From assembly GCA_020444005.1 (NCBI GenBank), contig JAHLLU010000042.1, positions 1 to 10,835 of the forward strand: a stretch of DNA of 10,835 nucleotides. The letters are read 5' to 3'. Under the pieces are notes generated by a model. That model saw nothing but the letters and a program-made list of their open reading frames with translations, was not told where the DNA came from and did no database searches. Numbering within the stretch: position 1 is the stretch's first letter; every line of letters begins with the position of its first letter. The DNA is from an archaeon (GTDB taxonomy: Archaea; Thermoproteota; Bathyarchaeia; TCS64). A program made the translations under genes and the position numbers. This document shows, piece after piece, positions 1 through 5,851 of this stretch.

Positions 1-1117
1 GGTTTACTAGCATCGGGGCATTGTACCCATATCGGTCATAGATTATTCCACCAATAAATGGCCCGGGTAACGCTACTAATCCCCTGAATGTACTGTAACC
101 ACCTATTGATTTGGCTCTCTCAGAGGGGTCTACGTTTTTTGCTACCCATGCCTGTTCGGCTGGTGACCAGAGAGCTGCGCTGAACCCCATGAGTACATTT
201 GATGCTATTGCAACGAGATACGTTGGCTTGAGTATCAAAGCCACTATCAGTATACCTGAGATTATCTGGCTGACTGTCAAATAGACTCGGTAACCGTATC
301 GGTCTACTCTGCTTCCTATGAACATCTGTGAAACAGCCATGGTTCCAGTCTGGAAGGCTGATATTATCGCGATCTGTCCAGCCGTAAACCCAAATGAGTC
401 AACAAGTAATCCGTTGATGAGTCTCCACCCTATACTAAATGCGAGTAAATCTAAACTCATGGCGATGTAGTAGCCCCAGAGGTATCTTGGGGGTCTGAAA
501 CTGTCCAGCATACTCGATAAGGCTTTACCTACACCAAACTCGCGTTTTGATGGTGTATGTGTTTCCTCGATCTTTAGAGTAGTAACTATAAGTGATAACG
601 TGCTTGCGGCTACAAACACTATGAAAACCATCCTATAGCCAATATTATCAGCTAACCAACCCGCTGAGATAGTGCCAATCAATCCACACGTCATGTAGAC
701 GCTGCCAAGTATCCCATAGAGCCAGCCAATCTGTCCTTCCTCAGCTGACTCAGCTACTATACTTGTCCAGACCGGTATGATGCTGTACCCGAAACCAACT
801 AGAATCATTCCCAAAGTAGCGTATAGCCACGACTTGGCGAAGATGAAGAATACACCAGCACTGACCACTAAGAGGTCTCTTAAGATCAGAAATGGTTTTC
901 TACCGTAGACATCGCTTGCTGCGCCAATTATTGGTTGGAATATTATCCTTGATAGCTCCATGAGGCTCTCTAGTGCGCCTATGTCTTTTACTGATAAACC
1001 GAGGCTGAGTGCGAAGGGTTGCCAAACAACGTATCTGATGTTATCGCGTAGTCCACGCAGAGCTGTCGCTAACCCAAGGTATAGAATCTGGGGGCTGCGA
1101 CGTATTCTCCGTAACAT
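1..1117 (-). CDS. MFS transporter, 3' end cut by window edge
   Basis: This frame stays open from the ATG at 1117 to the window's left edge, giving about 372 residues of a membrane protein that lacks only its C-terminus. It is a major facilitator superfamily transporter by its alternating hydrophobic segments and by the loop motif GAASDVYGRK at about residues 65-74, which is the family's motif A between helices 2 and 3. A weaker copy (GSRVDRYGYR) lies in the second half, as expected for the internally duplicated MFS fold. The start at 1117 is chosen because GAGG lies 7 bases upstream; an in-frame ATG at 1123 is possible but crowds that site, and a TGA stands just above it. The substrate cannot be read from sequence. 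It lies 66 bases downstream of the asparaginase-like gene on the same strand, with its own TATA-like box, so co-transcription is possible but not required. Confidence 0.88.
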   Translation of the reverse strand, partial: MLRRIRRSPQILYLGLATALRGLRDNIRYVVWQPFALSLGLSVKDIGALESLMELSRIIFQPIIGAASDVYGRKPFLILRDLLVVSAGVFFIFAKSWLYATLGMILVGFGYSIIPVWTSIVAESAEEGQIGWLYGILGSVYMTCGLIGTISAGWLADNIGYRMVFIVFVAASTLSLIVTTLKIEETHTPSKREFGVGKALSSMLDSFRPPRYLWGYYIAMSLDLLAFSIGWRLINGLLVDSFGFTAGQIAIISAFQTGTMAVSQMFIGSRVDRYGYRVYLTVSQIISGILIVALILKPTYLVAIASNVLMGFSAALWSPAEQAWVAKNVDPSERAKSIGGYSTFRGLVALPGPFIGGIIYDRYGYNAPMLVN

Positions 1118-1124
1118 AGGCATT

Positions 1125-1128
1125 CCTC
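1125..1128 (-). promoter_or_regulatory. Shine-Dalgarno site for the MFS gene
   Basis: GAGG on the minus strand lies 7 bases before the ATG at 1117 and decides that start over the ATG at 1123. Confidence 0.5.
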
Positions 1129-1156
1129 ATGGGTGCCGCTGTTAACGCGGGTCTCT

Positions 1157-1164
1157 CTTTTAAC
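1157..1164 (-). promoter_or_regulatory. TATA-like box for the first MFS gene
   Basis: GTTAAAAG on the minus strand, centred about 43 bases before the ATG at 1117, would place transcription start near 1135 and give a leader of about 18 bases that includes the GAGG site. It lies in the 66-base gap after the asparaginase gene. Confidence 0.4.
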
Positions 1165-1183
1165 TGTAACTGAAAAAGAAGAG

Positions 1184-2128
1184 TTATTTCTTTACCCATG
1201 AGCCTTTCCGGGTCTCGACCTTCTGAGAGTCTATATCCATGTAGTAATAGGGTATCTCTCTGTGCGTTGAGGCTCCACCTGTCTCACCCAGTGAATTGAA
1301 CGCGATTACATTCATACTCGGCTTCTCAACAATCTCTTGGATCTCTTTCATGGACTCCTCACATGCCTCAGTTGGACTCATACCCGTCTTCATGTACACA
1401 ACAACAGCTCTCGCTGAACCGTTTCTTATAGCCAGTTCACCTGTGCCTGTACAGCAAGCAGCACCATACCGGTTATCACAGTAATTCCCTGCGCCTATGA
1501 TGGGGCTGTCCCCTACTCTTCCCGGAAGCTTCAGATAGGTTCCGCTTGTCGTTACCCCTGTGGCTATGTTTTGGTTTTTATCCAGAGCCATGACATCCAC
1601 GGTTCCTCTCATATGAGGTTCCAGTCGTTCAAACCACTTATTGATATCATAATCCTGCTCCTCCGCCCTGAGATACCCCTTATCTAAATCAAACTCTGGT
1701 CCCAGTTCGTGAAGCCGCTTCTCTTTGAATGCATTATAGAACTCCTCAGCATACGGTGTAAGCAGCTTCGTTTTCTGAAACCCCAAGTGTTCAGCGAACA
1801 ACTCAGCACCATCCCCCACCAACAAGACATGAGGGCTTTCCTCCATCACCCTACGTGCAATAGAAATAACGTGAAGATAGTCCCTGACATGAGCTACCGC
1901 TCCGGCGTTCAATGTTCTTCCACACATAATCGAGGCGTCAAGAGTAACTTCTCCTGCTAGATTGGGTATCCCCCCAAGCCCAACTCCGTGGTCGTCTTGA
2001 TTGGATTCAACTGCTTTGCATGTTTGCTCAACTGCGTCAAGCGCGGGTTTTCCTTCCCTTAGAAGCTTGATGCCTATTTCTAGGAAGTTTTTCGCGCTAT
2101 CTGAGCCCATAATAAATGGTTTTACCAT
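1184..2128 (-). CDS. Asparaginase-2 / glycosylasparaginase family Ntn hydrolase
   Basis: This is a type-2 asparaginase of the N-terminal-nucleophile family, whose members self-cleave to expose a catalytic threonine and then hydrolyse asparagine, isoaspartyl dipeptides or N-acetylglucosaminyl-asparagine. The likely cleavage site and nucleophile is the Thr of RGTVDVMA (residue 176 counted from this start). Downstream are GRVGDSP, the substrate-binding loop with conserved Arg and Asp, and CTGTGE, the second binding loop. The layout is closest to glycosylasparaginases. I prefer the ATG at 2128: a TATA-like GAAATATC is centred 24 bases upstream, fitting leaderless initiation. An in-frame TTG at 2137 would add three residues. 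No signal peptide is visible, so a cytoplasmic enzyme is likely, unlike lysosomal or periplasmic relatives. Which amide is the true substrate cannot be decided. The family call is firm. Confidence 0.9.
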   Translation of the reverse strand: MVKPFIMGSDSAKNFLEIGIKLLREGKPALDAVEQTCKAVESNQDDHGVGLGGIPNLAGEVTLDASIMCGRTLNAGAVAHVRDYLHVISIARRVMEESPHVLLVGDGAELFAEHLGFQKTKLLTPYAEEFYNAFKEKRLHELGPEFDLDKGYLRAEEQDYDINKWFERLEPHMRGTVDVMALDKNQNIATGVTTSGTYLKLPGRVGDSPIIGAGNYCDNRYGAACCTGTGELAIRNGSARAVVVYMKTGMSPTEACEESMKEIQEIVEKPSMNVIAFNSLGETGGASTHREIPYYYMDIDSQKVETRKGSWVKK

Positions 2129-2147
2129 AACAAACAATGGGTTTCTA

Positions 2148-2155
2148 GATATTTC
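2148..2155 (-). promoter_or_regulatory. TATA-like box for the asparaginase gene
   Basis: GAAATATC on the minus strand is centred about 24 bases before the ATG at 2128, the spacing expected if transcription starts on the start codon. Confidence 0.45.
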
Positions 2156-2171
2156 ACATTAATGCCAAGAG

Positions 2172-2180
2172 GTTATAAAC
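2172..2180 (+). promoter_or_regulatory. TATA box for the ATC-hydrolase family gene
   Basis: GTTATAAAC, preceded by purine-rich AGAG that could serve as the BRE, is centred about 32 bases before the ATG at 2209. The leader would be very short. Confidence 0.55.
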
Positions 2181-2208
2181 TTTGAACACCGAAATACTGT
2201 GATCATTT

Positions 2209-2685
2209 ATGGTTACTGAGCAAGACATAGCTGAGTTTGGAGACCTCTGGTCCCTAATGTACTGTGTAATGGCACGAGAAATGGTGGACAGCTTTGGTGA
2301 AGAAGGCAAGGAAGCACTAATCAGAGCAGTAAAAGCCTACGGAGCAGCAAGAGGAGAACGCCTAAGAAAACGCCACGAGGAACAAGGACTACCCATCAAT
2401 ATGAGAAGCCTATTCGACCACTACGACCTACCGGGTCACCCAGACAACCAGAAGGAACGGAAGAAATACACGGACAACTTCCTTGAAAGCTACACGTATC
2501 TATGCCCATATGAGAGAATCTGGAGAGCAAGAGACTGCAACGATGTTGGACTTGTCTATTGTCAATACTTCCATCATGCTTTCTGGCAGACATATCGCCC
2601 TGATATCGATGTCCAGATACCTGAGATATTGACAAAGGATGATCCCCATTGTTTGTTCTTGGTATCTCAACCAAAGGATGAGTGA
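2209..2685 (+). CDS. L-2-amino-thiazoline-4-carboxylic acid hydrolase family protein
   Basis: This 158-residue soluble protein matches the family named after L-2-amino-thiazoline-4-carboxylic acid hydrolase (ATC hydrolase, Pfam 14196 from memory). The support is the C-terminal half: LCPYERIW (98-105), a Cys at 110, DVGLVYCQYFHHAF (112-125), YRPDI and finally a DPHCLF ending (145-150), in the order typical of the family. The conserved cysteines and histidines (C99, C110, C118, H122, H123, C148) probably form the active or metal site. The biochemical name comes from Pseudomonas cysteine-synthesis enzymes; most archaeal members are uncharacterised, so the reaction here is only a family label. 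The ATG start follows a good TATA box with almost no leader. The gene is divergent from the asparaginase gene and followed by two small plus-strand genes. Codon style changes near codon 111. Confidence 0.82.
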   Translation: MVTEQDIAEFGDLWSLMYCVMAREMVDSFGEEGKEALIRAVKAYGAARGERLRKRHEEQGLPINMRSLFDHYDLPGHPDNQKERKKYTDNFLESYTYLCPYERIWRARDCNDVGLVYCQYFHHAFWQTYRPDIDVQIPEILTKDDPHCLFLVSQPKDE

Positions 2686-2697
2686 CACATCCACTTT

Positions 2698-2706
2698 CTT
2701 TTATAC
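2698..2706 (+). promoter_or_regulatory. TATA box for the coiled-coil miniprotein gene
   Basis: CTTTTATAC is centred about 33 bases before the TTG at 2735. This suggests the small gene has its own promoter and a leader of only a few bases. Confidence 0.5.
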
Positions 2707-2734
2707 TCAAGAAACAGAATTCTAGTAGATTACC

Positions 2735-2860
2735 TTGTCAAAGGAAGAGAAACTCAAAGAAGTAGTTGATCGATTGCAGCGGTTAGCAGATAAGCAGAAG
2801 AACATCGATGAACGCATGAAGCGCGTTGAGAAGTATCTGAAAGATCAACCTGAAGAGTGA
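2735..2860 (+). CDS. 41-residue coiled-coil miniprotein
   Basis: A short open frame starts TTG TCA AAG GAA and ends TGA at 2858-2860. The product is 41 residues, highly charged and free of predicted breaks until the final proline. Its hydrophobic residues follow an unbroken heptad pattern: L7, V10, L14, L17, Q21, I24, M28, V31, L35, that is a positions L-L-Q-M-L and d positions V-L-I-V. This pattern over four and a half heptads, a TATA box at the right distance, and its fit between two genes argue that it is real rather than a chance frame. One buried Gln at an a position often sets register in parallel dimers. Function is unknown; a self-associating helix or an adaptor for another coiled-coil partner are possibilities. 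No close family is recognised. Confidence 0.62.
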   Translation: MSKEEKLKEVVDRLQRLADKQKNIDERMKRVEKYLKDQPEE

Positions 2861-2865
2861 AGCGG

Positions 2866-2880
2866 ATAATATTCTTATCT
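2866..2880 (+). promoter_or_regulatory. AT-rich promoter region before the 76-residue gene
   Basis: ATAATATTCTTATCT lies just after the miniprotein stop. Two overlapping TATA-like cores place transcription start near 2896-2902, matching either the GTG or the ATG start of the next gene without a leader. Confidence 0.35.
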
Positions 2881-2895
2881 CCCAGATGATTCTAA

Positions 2896-3126
2896 GTGGC
2901 TATGAGGCTAGAGCCCGAGGAGCGGAGACGCATATACGAGTATATGAGGCGAAATGGGTACTCGCGTCTCACCATCAAGATACTCATGAGCTATAATCCA
3001 GATGGAATGGATCGCCTCACCGTTATCCTCGGTAAAGGCACAGACTACGATTACAGGCTTCTAGATGAACCAGATTTCAGGGAAAAAGAAATTCAACGAT
3101 TCCTAGAGCTAACAAAAACAGGTTAG
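2896..3126 (+). CDS. Hypothetical protein, 76 residues
   Basis: I do not recognise this family. The frame opens GTG GCT ATG, so translation may start at 2896 or at the ATG at 2902; an AT-rich box stands about 27 bases before either, depending on which core is used. The N-terminus (EPEERRRIYEYMRRNG, then YSRLTIKILMSY) looks like two basic helices and might be a small helix-turn-helix, but no confident DNA-binding signature is seen. The C-terminal half is acidic and rich in Asp and Tyr, ending in a predicted helix. There is no signal peptide or membrane segment. It is the last of three short-spaced plus-strand genes, and its stop codon interlocks with that of the opposing gene over TTAG at 3123-3126. 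Confidence 0.65.
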   Translation: MAMRLEPEERRRIYEYMRRNGYSRLTIKILMSYNPDGMDRLTVILGKGTDYDYRLLDEPDFREKEIQRFLELTKTG

Positions 3127-3416
3127 AGGCTCGCAACAGCCATTATCTTGCTTCTTATCTCGACGGCTCTTGTTTCAAATATTCGTCCAAACTCAGTTGC
3201 TTCTGGTCTGCTGACTGGTTTTCCATCGTTTGCTTTGTATTCTAGCCATGCGTTGTATGTGCGGGTGTATATTCTTCCGAACATAGCGCTTGGGACACTT
3301 TCTATCAGCCCACGGGTCTTAAAATTCATGAATATACGATAGTTGCTCTCCAGTTTGTCATCGCTTAATTCGTCGTCTATAACCTTCTCAAGTATTCCAC
3401 GTAGGGCTGGTTCCAA
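3123..3416 (-). CDS. Hypothetical protein, 97 residues
   Basis: This is an unrecognised small soluble protein read from a TTG start. It has an acidic N-terminal helix (GILEKVIDDELSDD) and a central aromatic segment (FGRIYTRTYNAWLEYK). A basic C-terminal helix follows the short KPVSRPEATEF stretch. It has no cysteines, signal peptide or membrane segment. A palindromic TATA-like TTTTAAA is centred about 33 bases before the TTG, which supports this start and a near-leaderless transcript. It is divergent from the M23-like gene, with an 87-base shared promoter region, and converges on the 76-residue gene with a four-base overlap of stop codons. The mainly helical look and charge would fit a small regulator or adaptor, but no function should be assigned. 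Confidence 0.65.
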   Translation of the reverse strand: MEPALRGILEKVIDDELSDDKLESNYRIFMNFKTRGLIESVPSAMFGRIYTRTYNAWLEYKANDGKPVSRPEATEFGRIFETRAVEIRSKIMAVASL

Positions 3417-3445
3417 GTTAACTCACACAATACACAATCTACGGG

Positions 3446-3452
3446 TTTAAAA
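3446..3452 (-). promoter_or_regulatory. TATA box for the 97-residue gene, within an inverted repeat
   Basis: The minus-strand TTTTAAA sits inside CGGTTTTAAACCCG (3442-3455), whose ends form a near-perfect inverted repeat. The spacing to the TTG at 3416 is about 33 bases. The symmetry may be no more than that of the TATA box itself. Confidence 0.45.
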
Positions 3453-3474
3453 CCGTTATTTTTCTACGGGGAAA

Positions 3475-3483
3475 TCATTTAAC
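3475..3483 (+). promoter_or_regulatory. TATA-like box for the M23-fold gene
   Basis: TCATTTAAC is centred about 25 bases before the TTG at 3504, which points to a leaderless transcript and supports TTG 3504 over the ATG at 3522. Confidence 0.42.
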
Positions 3484-3503
3484 GACCCAAGGTATCTCTG
3501 TGG

Positions 3504-4403
3504 TTGTCAACCTTGCCAAACATGAAACCAGTCGTTGAATCACAGGGTGTCAAGCTCTATTGCCCAGCGGATGGTAGGTTTGCCTTCTTTAACAGCCCGT
3601 ATCCTGCTCATAAAGAGAATACTGGTGTTGATATCTATCCGGGTGACGGTTTTGGCGGTGAAGCTGTCTCTCCTGTTGATGGAGAAGTAACCCTCATCAG
3701 ACGCGTACGTGCTCCATCTGGAAGAGGTTTCACTGCTTCAGACCACGACACCGTGGTAATAATAAAAAACAAAGCTAACCCTGAAACAGTTACCAAGCTT
3801 CTACACATCGATCCAGTTGTAGAAGTAGGTGAGACTGTTAGAGTTGGTGACCCGGTTGGAGTTACCCTACGTTCTGGTTATTATGGTTGGGGTACCTCCC
3901 CTCATCTTCATGCAGAGATACGTTCTCCAGATGATCCGATTAGGGCAAGAGGGGGATACTGTTTGAACCTGATTGATGCTAAGTATGGTGATCCCCTTGA
4001 GGAAATCGCGGGAAACGTGGTTCATCTTCAACCCGAGTATGCGTTGATCAAGCTGGAAGCAGTATGCTCTGGGTTAATGGGCACAGTAAACGGTGAACCA
4101 GCGATAATCGAGGGAGGTATACCCTATTACGGGTGGGTTGGAGCCCATATTGAGAACCCCCCAGAAAATGGGTCAATCGAAATCCTCGGAGAACAAATAT
4201 CAACCGTAACAGAGCGCTTCAATAAATCCTGTAAAGGCACAGGAAACAACTACTGTTTCACTATTAATGACGAGAATATACTTGGGCTCTCATTGACTCT
4301 ATGGGCTAATTATCAGCCGCTCGTTAAGATAATTCCTTTGAAGAAGGGTGGATTAAACCTAGAAAAAGATGAATGGGTGAAGTTAGAGCTTAAGGTCTCT
4401 TGA
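3504..4403 (+). CDS. M23-fold (LytM-like) protein with altered zinc site, no signal peptide
   Basis: Residues about 15-150 have the order of an M23 metallopeptidase/LytM domain: a GVDIYPG turn with D43, then AVSPVDGEV (55-62), a catalytic-loop-like LLHID (H101), the lipoyl-like VEVGETVRVGDPVG turn, and SPHLHAEIRSP with the HxH pair H134 and H136. In canonical M23 enzymes the first zinc ligand is a His four residues before the Asp; here that place is N39, while H36 lies three residues earlier. The enzyme may use a shifted ligand, or may have lost peptidase activity. Residues about 170-299 form an extra, probably beta-rich domain that I do not recognise. There is no signal peptide or membrane segment, so the product appears cytoplasmic, odd for a family that cuts cell-wall peptides. 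The 3' end overlaps the opposing creatininase-family gene by 14 bases. Confidence 0.82.
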   Translation: MSTLPNMKPVVESQGVKLYCPADGRFAFFNSPYPAHKENTGVDIYPGDGFGGEAVSPVDGEVTLIRRVRAPSGRGFTASDHDTVVIIKNKANPETVTKLLHIDPVVEVGETVRVGDPVGVTLRSGYYGWGTSPHLHAEIRSPDDPIRARGGYCLNLIDAKYGDPLEEIAGNVVHLQPEYALIKLEAVCSGLMGTVNGEPAIIEGGIPYYGWVGAHIENPPENGSIEILGEQISTVTERFNKSCKGTGNNYCFTINDENILGLSLTLWANYQPLVKIIPLKKGGLNLEKDEWVKLELKVS

Positions 4404-5208
4404 TGTTGGGTTCTGGCTCCTTCATCTCATCAAAGTCCTTCATGAAACTGCACATCCAGTCAACCACCTTGTTCATTAAATTCTCAGCGAACTCAGGTGT
4501 AATCATAGAGTAATCAAATACACTGGGGTTGTCATCTGGATGAGTCTCAGTCATGGACCCTGTGTCCGTAACGTCTACGGTCTGTAAGGGGATTCTAACC
4601 ACGCCATTCTTGTATCTCGCCATACCAGCTCTTGTGAACTGTATGTCATCGTCAACCTGTTTGGTTGCCATACAGTTAGCTAGCTCCATTCGCACTGCTT
4701 CTGGTCTGGATGCTAGTGTAAATGATGTCTCAGCGTAGCCAGCGTGCTGCTCAGCGGGGTTACCGAATAATTTCTCATTAGCCAATATATCCCACCATGT
4801 ACAGATAGCGCATAGCAATCCGAAATCATCCCTAGCGCGTTTAGCTGCAAGGGTAAGCCCTGTATTATTTCCTCCGTGTCCATTCATGAACACGACGCGC
4901 TTGACACCGTACCTTGCTAGACTCTCCAGTATCTCATAGATTGCCTGTGTATAGGTCTCGGTGGATAATGTGAGGGTGCCTGTGAACTCTTTATGGTGTC
5001 CAGAGACCCCATAACAGAGAGTAGGTAGGACCAGAGCGTCGCATTTTTCACCTACTCTGTTAGCAATTGCGTCTGCTTGTATCCAGTCGGCGCCTACTCC
5101 TATGTGGTGTCCATGTTGTTCGGTGCTTCCTACTGGGAAGAGTACTGTTTTTGTGGTCTTGAGGCGTTCCTCAAGTTCAGCCCATGTCTGATAAGCGTAA
5201 ACAGTCAT
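4390..5208 (-). CDS. Creatininase-family amidohydrolase
   Basis: This 272-residue soluble enzyme belongs to the creatininase family of metal-dependent amidohydrolases. The signature GSTEQHGHHIGVGAD (27-41) supplies metal ligands E30, H32 and D41; NGHGGN (109-114) supplies H111; and HAGYAETS (155-162) supplies E160. The NGHGGN form is the one common in MftE-like and archaeal ArfB-like members rather than in true creatininase, which has Glu two residues after the His. Archaeal ArfB deformylates a pyrimidine intermediate of riboflavin and F420 synthesis, but no riboflavin or F420 gene is nearby, so the substrate is left open. The ATG at 5208 has a TATA-like box about 23 bases upstream and no leader. 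The first GGCGCCGAC-like region at D41 is intact and no frame break is seen. It is divergent from the LemA gene. Confidence 0.9.
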   Translation of the reverse strand: MTVYAYQTWAELEERLKTTKTVLFPVGSTEQHGHHIGVGADWIQADAIANRVGEKCDALVLPTLCYGVSGHHKEFTGTLTLSTETYTQAIYEILESLARYGVKRVVFMNGHGGNNTGLTLAAKRARDDFGLLCAICTWWDILANEKLFGNPAEQHAGYAETSFTLASRPEAVRMELANCMATKQVDDDIQFTRAGMARYKNGVVRIPLQTVDVTDTGSMTETHPDDNPSVFDYSMITPEFAENLMNKVVDWMCSFMKDFDEMKEPEPNIKRP

Positions 5209-5226
5209 AGTATGAGATTAGACTGG

Positions 5227-5236
5227 GGATATGAAA
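5227..5236 (-). promoter_or_regulatory. TATA-like box for the creatininase-family gene
   Basis: TTTCATATCC on the minus strand is centred about 23 bases before the ATG at 5208, consistent with a leaderless transcript. Confidence 0.42.
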
Positions 5237-5248
5237 CATCTTCTATGG

Positions 5249-5262
5249 GATTAGTTTTAATC
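5249..5262 (+). promoter_or_regulatory. TATA-like box of the LemA operon with flanking inverted repeat
   Basis: GATTA and TAATC form a 5-bp inverted repeat around GTTT, and the TATA-like TTTTAATC is part of it. The spacing to the GTG at 5297 is about 38 bases, giving a leader of roughly a dozen bases. Confidence 0.35.
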
Positions 5263-5296
5263 ATGGCTTGTAGATACTCTGTTTAGTGAATAATCA

Positions 5297-5851
5297 GTGC
5301 AAACAATAGTCTACATTGGGATCGGTGTAATCCTAGCGATCATCTATGGATTCGTCAACATCTATAACGACTTCAAGAAGTACAAGAACGCAGCCGAGGC
5401 AACCATGGGTCAAACCAAGGTAGCCATGAAGAAACGCCTCGACATGATTGAGCAGCTTCTAGGAGCAGTAAAGGGCTACGTCAAGCATGAGCGTGAGATA
5501 TTCGAGAACATCGCTAAGCTCAGACAGGGTATTGATACTGCTGAGCCAGGTAAACTAGGTGAGATAGAGCAGGAGAGCAGAACCATCACAAGCAGCTTAT
5601 TGGCTGTAGCAGAGGCATATCCTGACTTGAAGGCATCAGAGACCACTCAGAAGCTCATGGAAGCAGTGATTGATGTTGAGGACGAGATAGCGCGCCACAG
5701 ATACACATTCAATAACATTGTCCAGCAGTACAATACAATGCAGGACACCATACCCAGCAGCCTCCTCGCAGGCTACGCAGGTGCATCAAAAATGGGTTAC
5801 CTTGAGTTCGAGGAGACGATAGAGAACCCCCCAGATATCTCGGTGAATTAG
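5297..5851 (+). CDS. lemA: LemA family membrane protein
   Basis: The product is a 184-residue LemA family protein: one N-terminal membrane segment (about residues 4-22) followed by a helical bundle. The family core is visible in FKKYKNAAEATMGQTKVAMKKR, near residues 26-47, a variant of the usual stretch in which the helix leads to a paired-residue turn, and in the segment LLAVAEAYPDLKASE (101-115), which is nearly the family consensus. The later helix EDEIARHRYTFNNIVQQYN is also typical. The start is a GTG with a TAA two codons upstream, so no earlier start exists. LemA proteins are of uncertain function; many lie beside DUF2207 or TPM-domain membrane proteins, as here, where the next gene begins at the base after the stop codon. 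The pair is almost certainly one operon and probably one membrane complex. Confidence 0.93.
   Translation: MQTIVYIGIGVILAIIYGFVNIYNDFKKYKNAAEATMGQTKVAMKKRLDMIEQLLGAVKGYVKHEREIFENIAKLRQGIDTAEPGKLGEIEQESRTITSSLLAVAEAYPDLKASETTQKLMEAVIDVEDEIARHRYTFNNIVQQYNTMQDTIPSSLLAGYAGASKMGYLEFEETIENPPDISVN
5842..5846 (+). promoter_or_regulatory. Shine-Dalgarno site for the DUF2207 gene
   Basis: GGTGA lies inside the end of the LemA gene, 5 bases before the TTG at 5852. It decides this start and indicates translation coupling. Confidence 0.55.

Noticed and set aside
2396..2710. Minus-strand frames of 64-104 residues opposite the ATC-hydrolase family gene.
   Set aside because: They lie across a gene with clear family motifs, and their products have no coherent composition.
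2735..3416. A toxin-antitoxin reading of the miniprotein and the 76- or 97-residue genes.
   Set aside because: No toxin fold or antitoxin DNA-binding motif is recognisable, and the 76/97 pair is convergent rather than co-directional.
3442..3455. The inverted repeat around the TATA box of the 97-residue gene as an operator.
   Set aside because: Most of its symmetry comes from the self-complementary TATA core, so it is kept only as a promoter note.
4390..5208. Assigning the creatininase-family gene as ArfB or MftE.
   Set aside because: The NGHGGN motif fits these groups, but no riboflavin, F420 or mycofactocin gene is in the window, so the substrate is left open.
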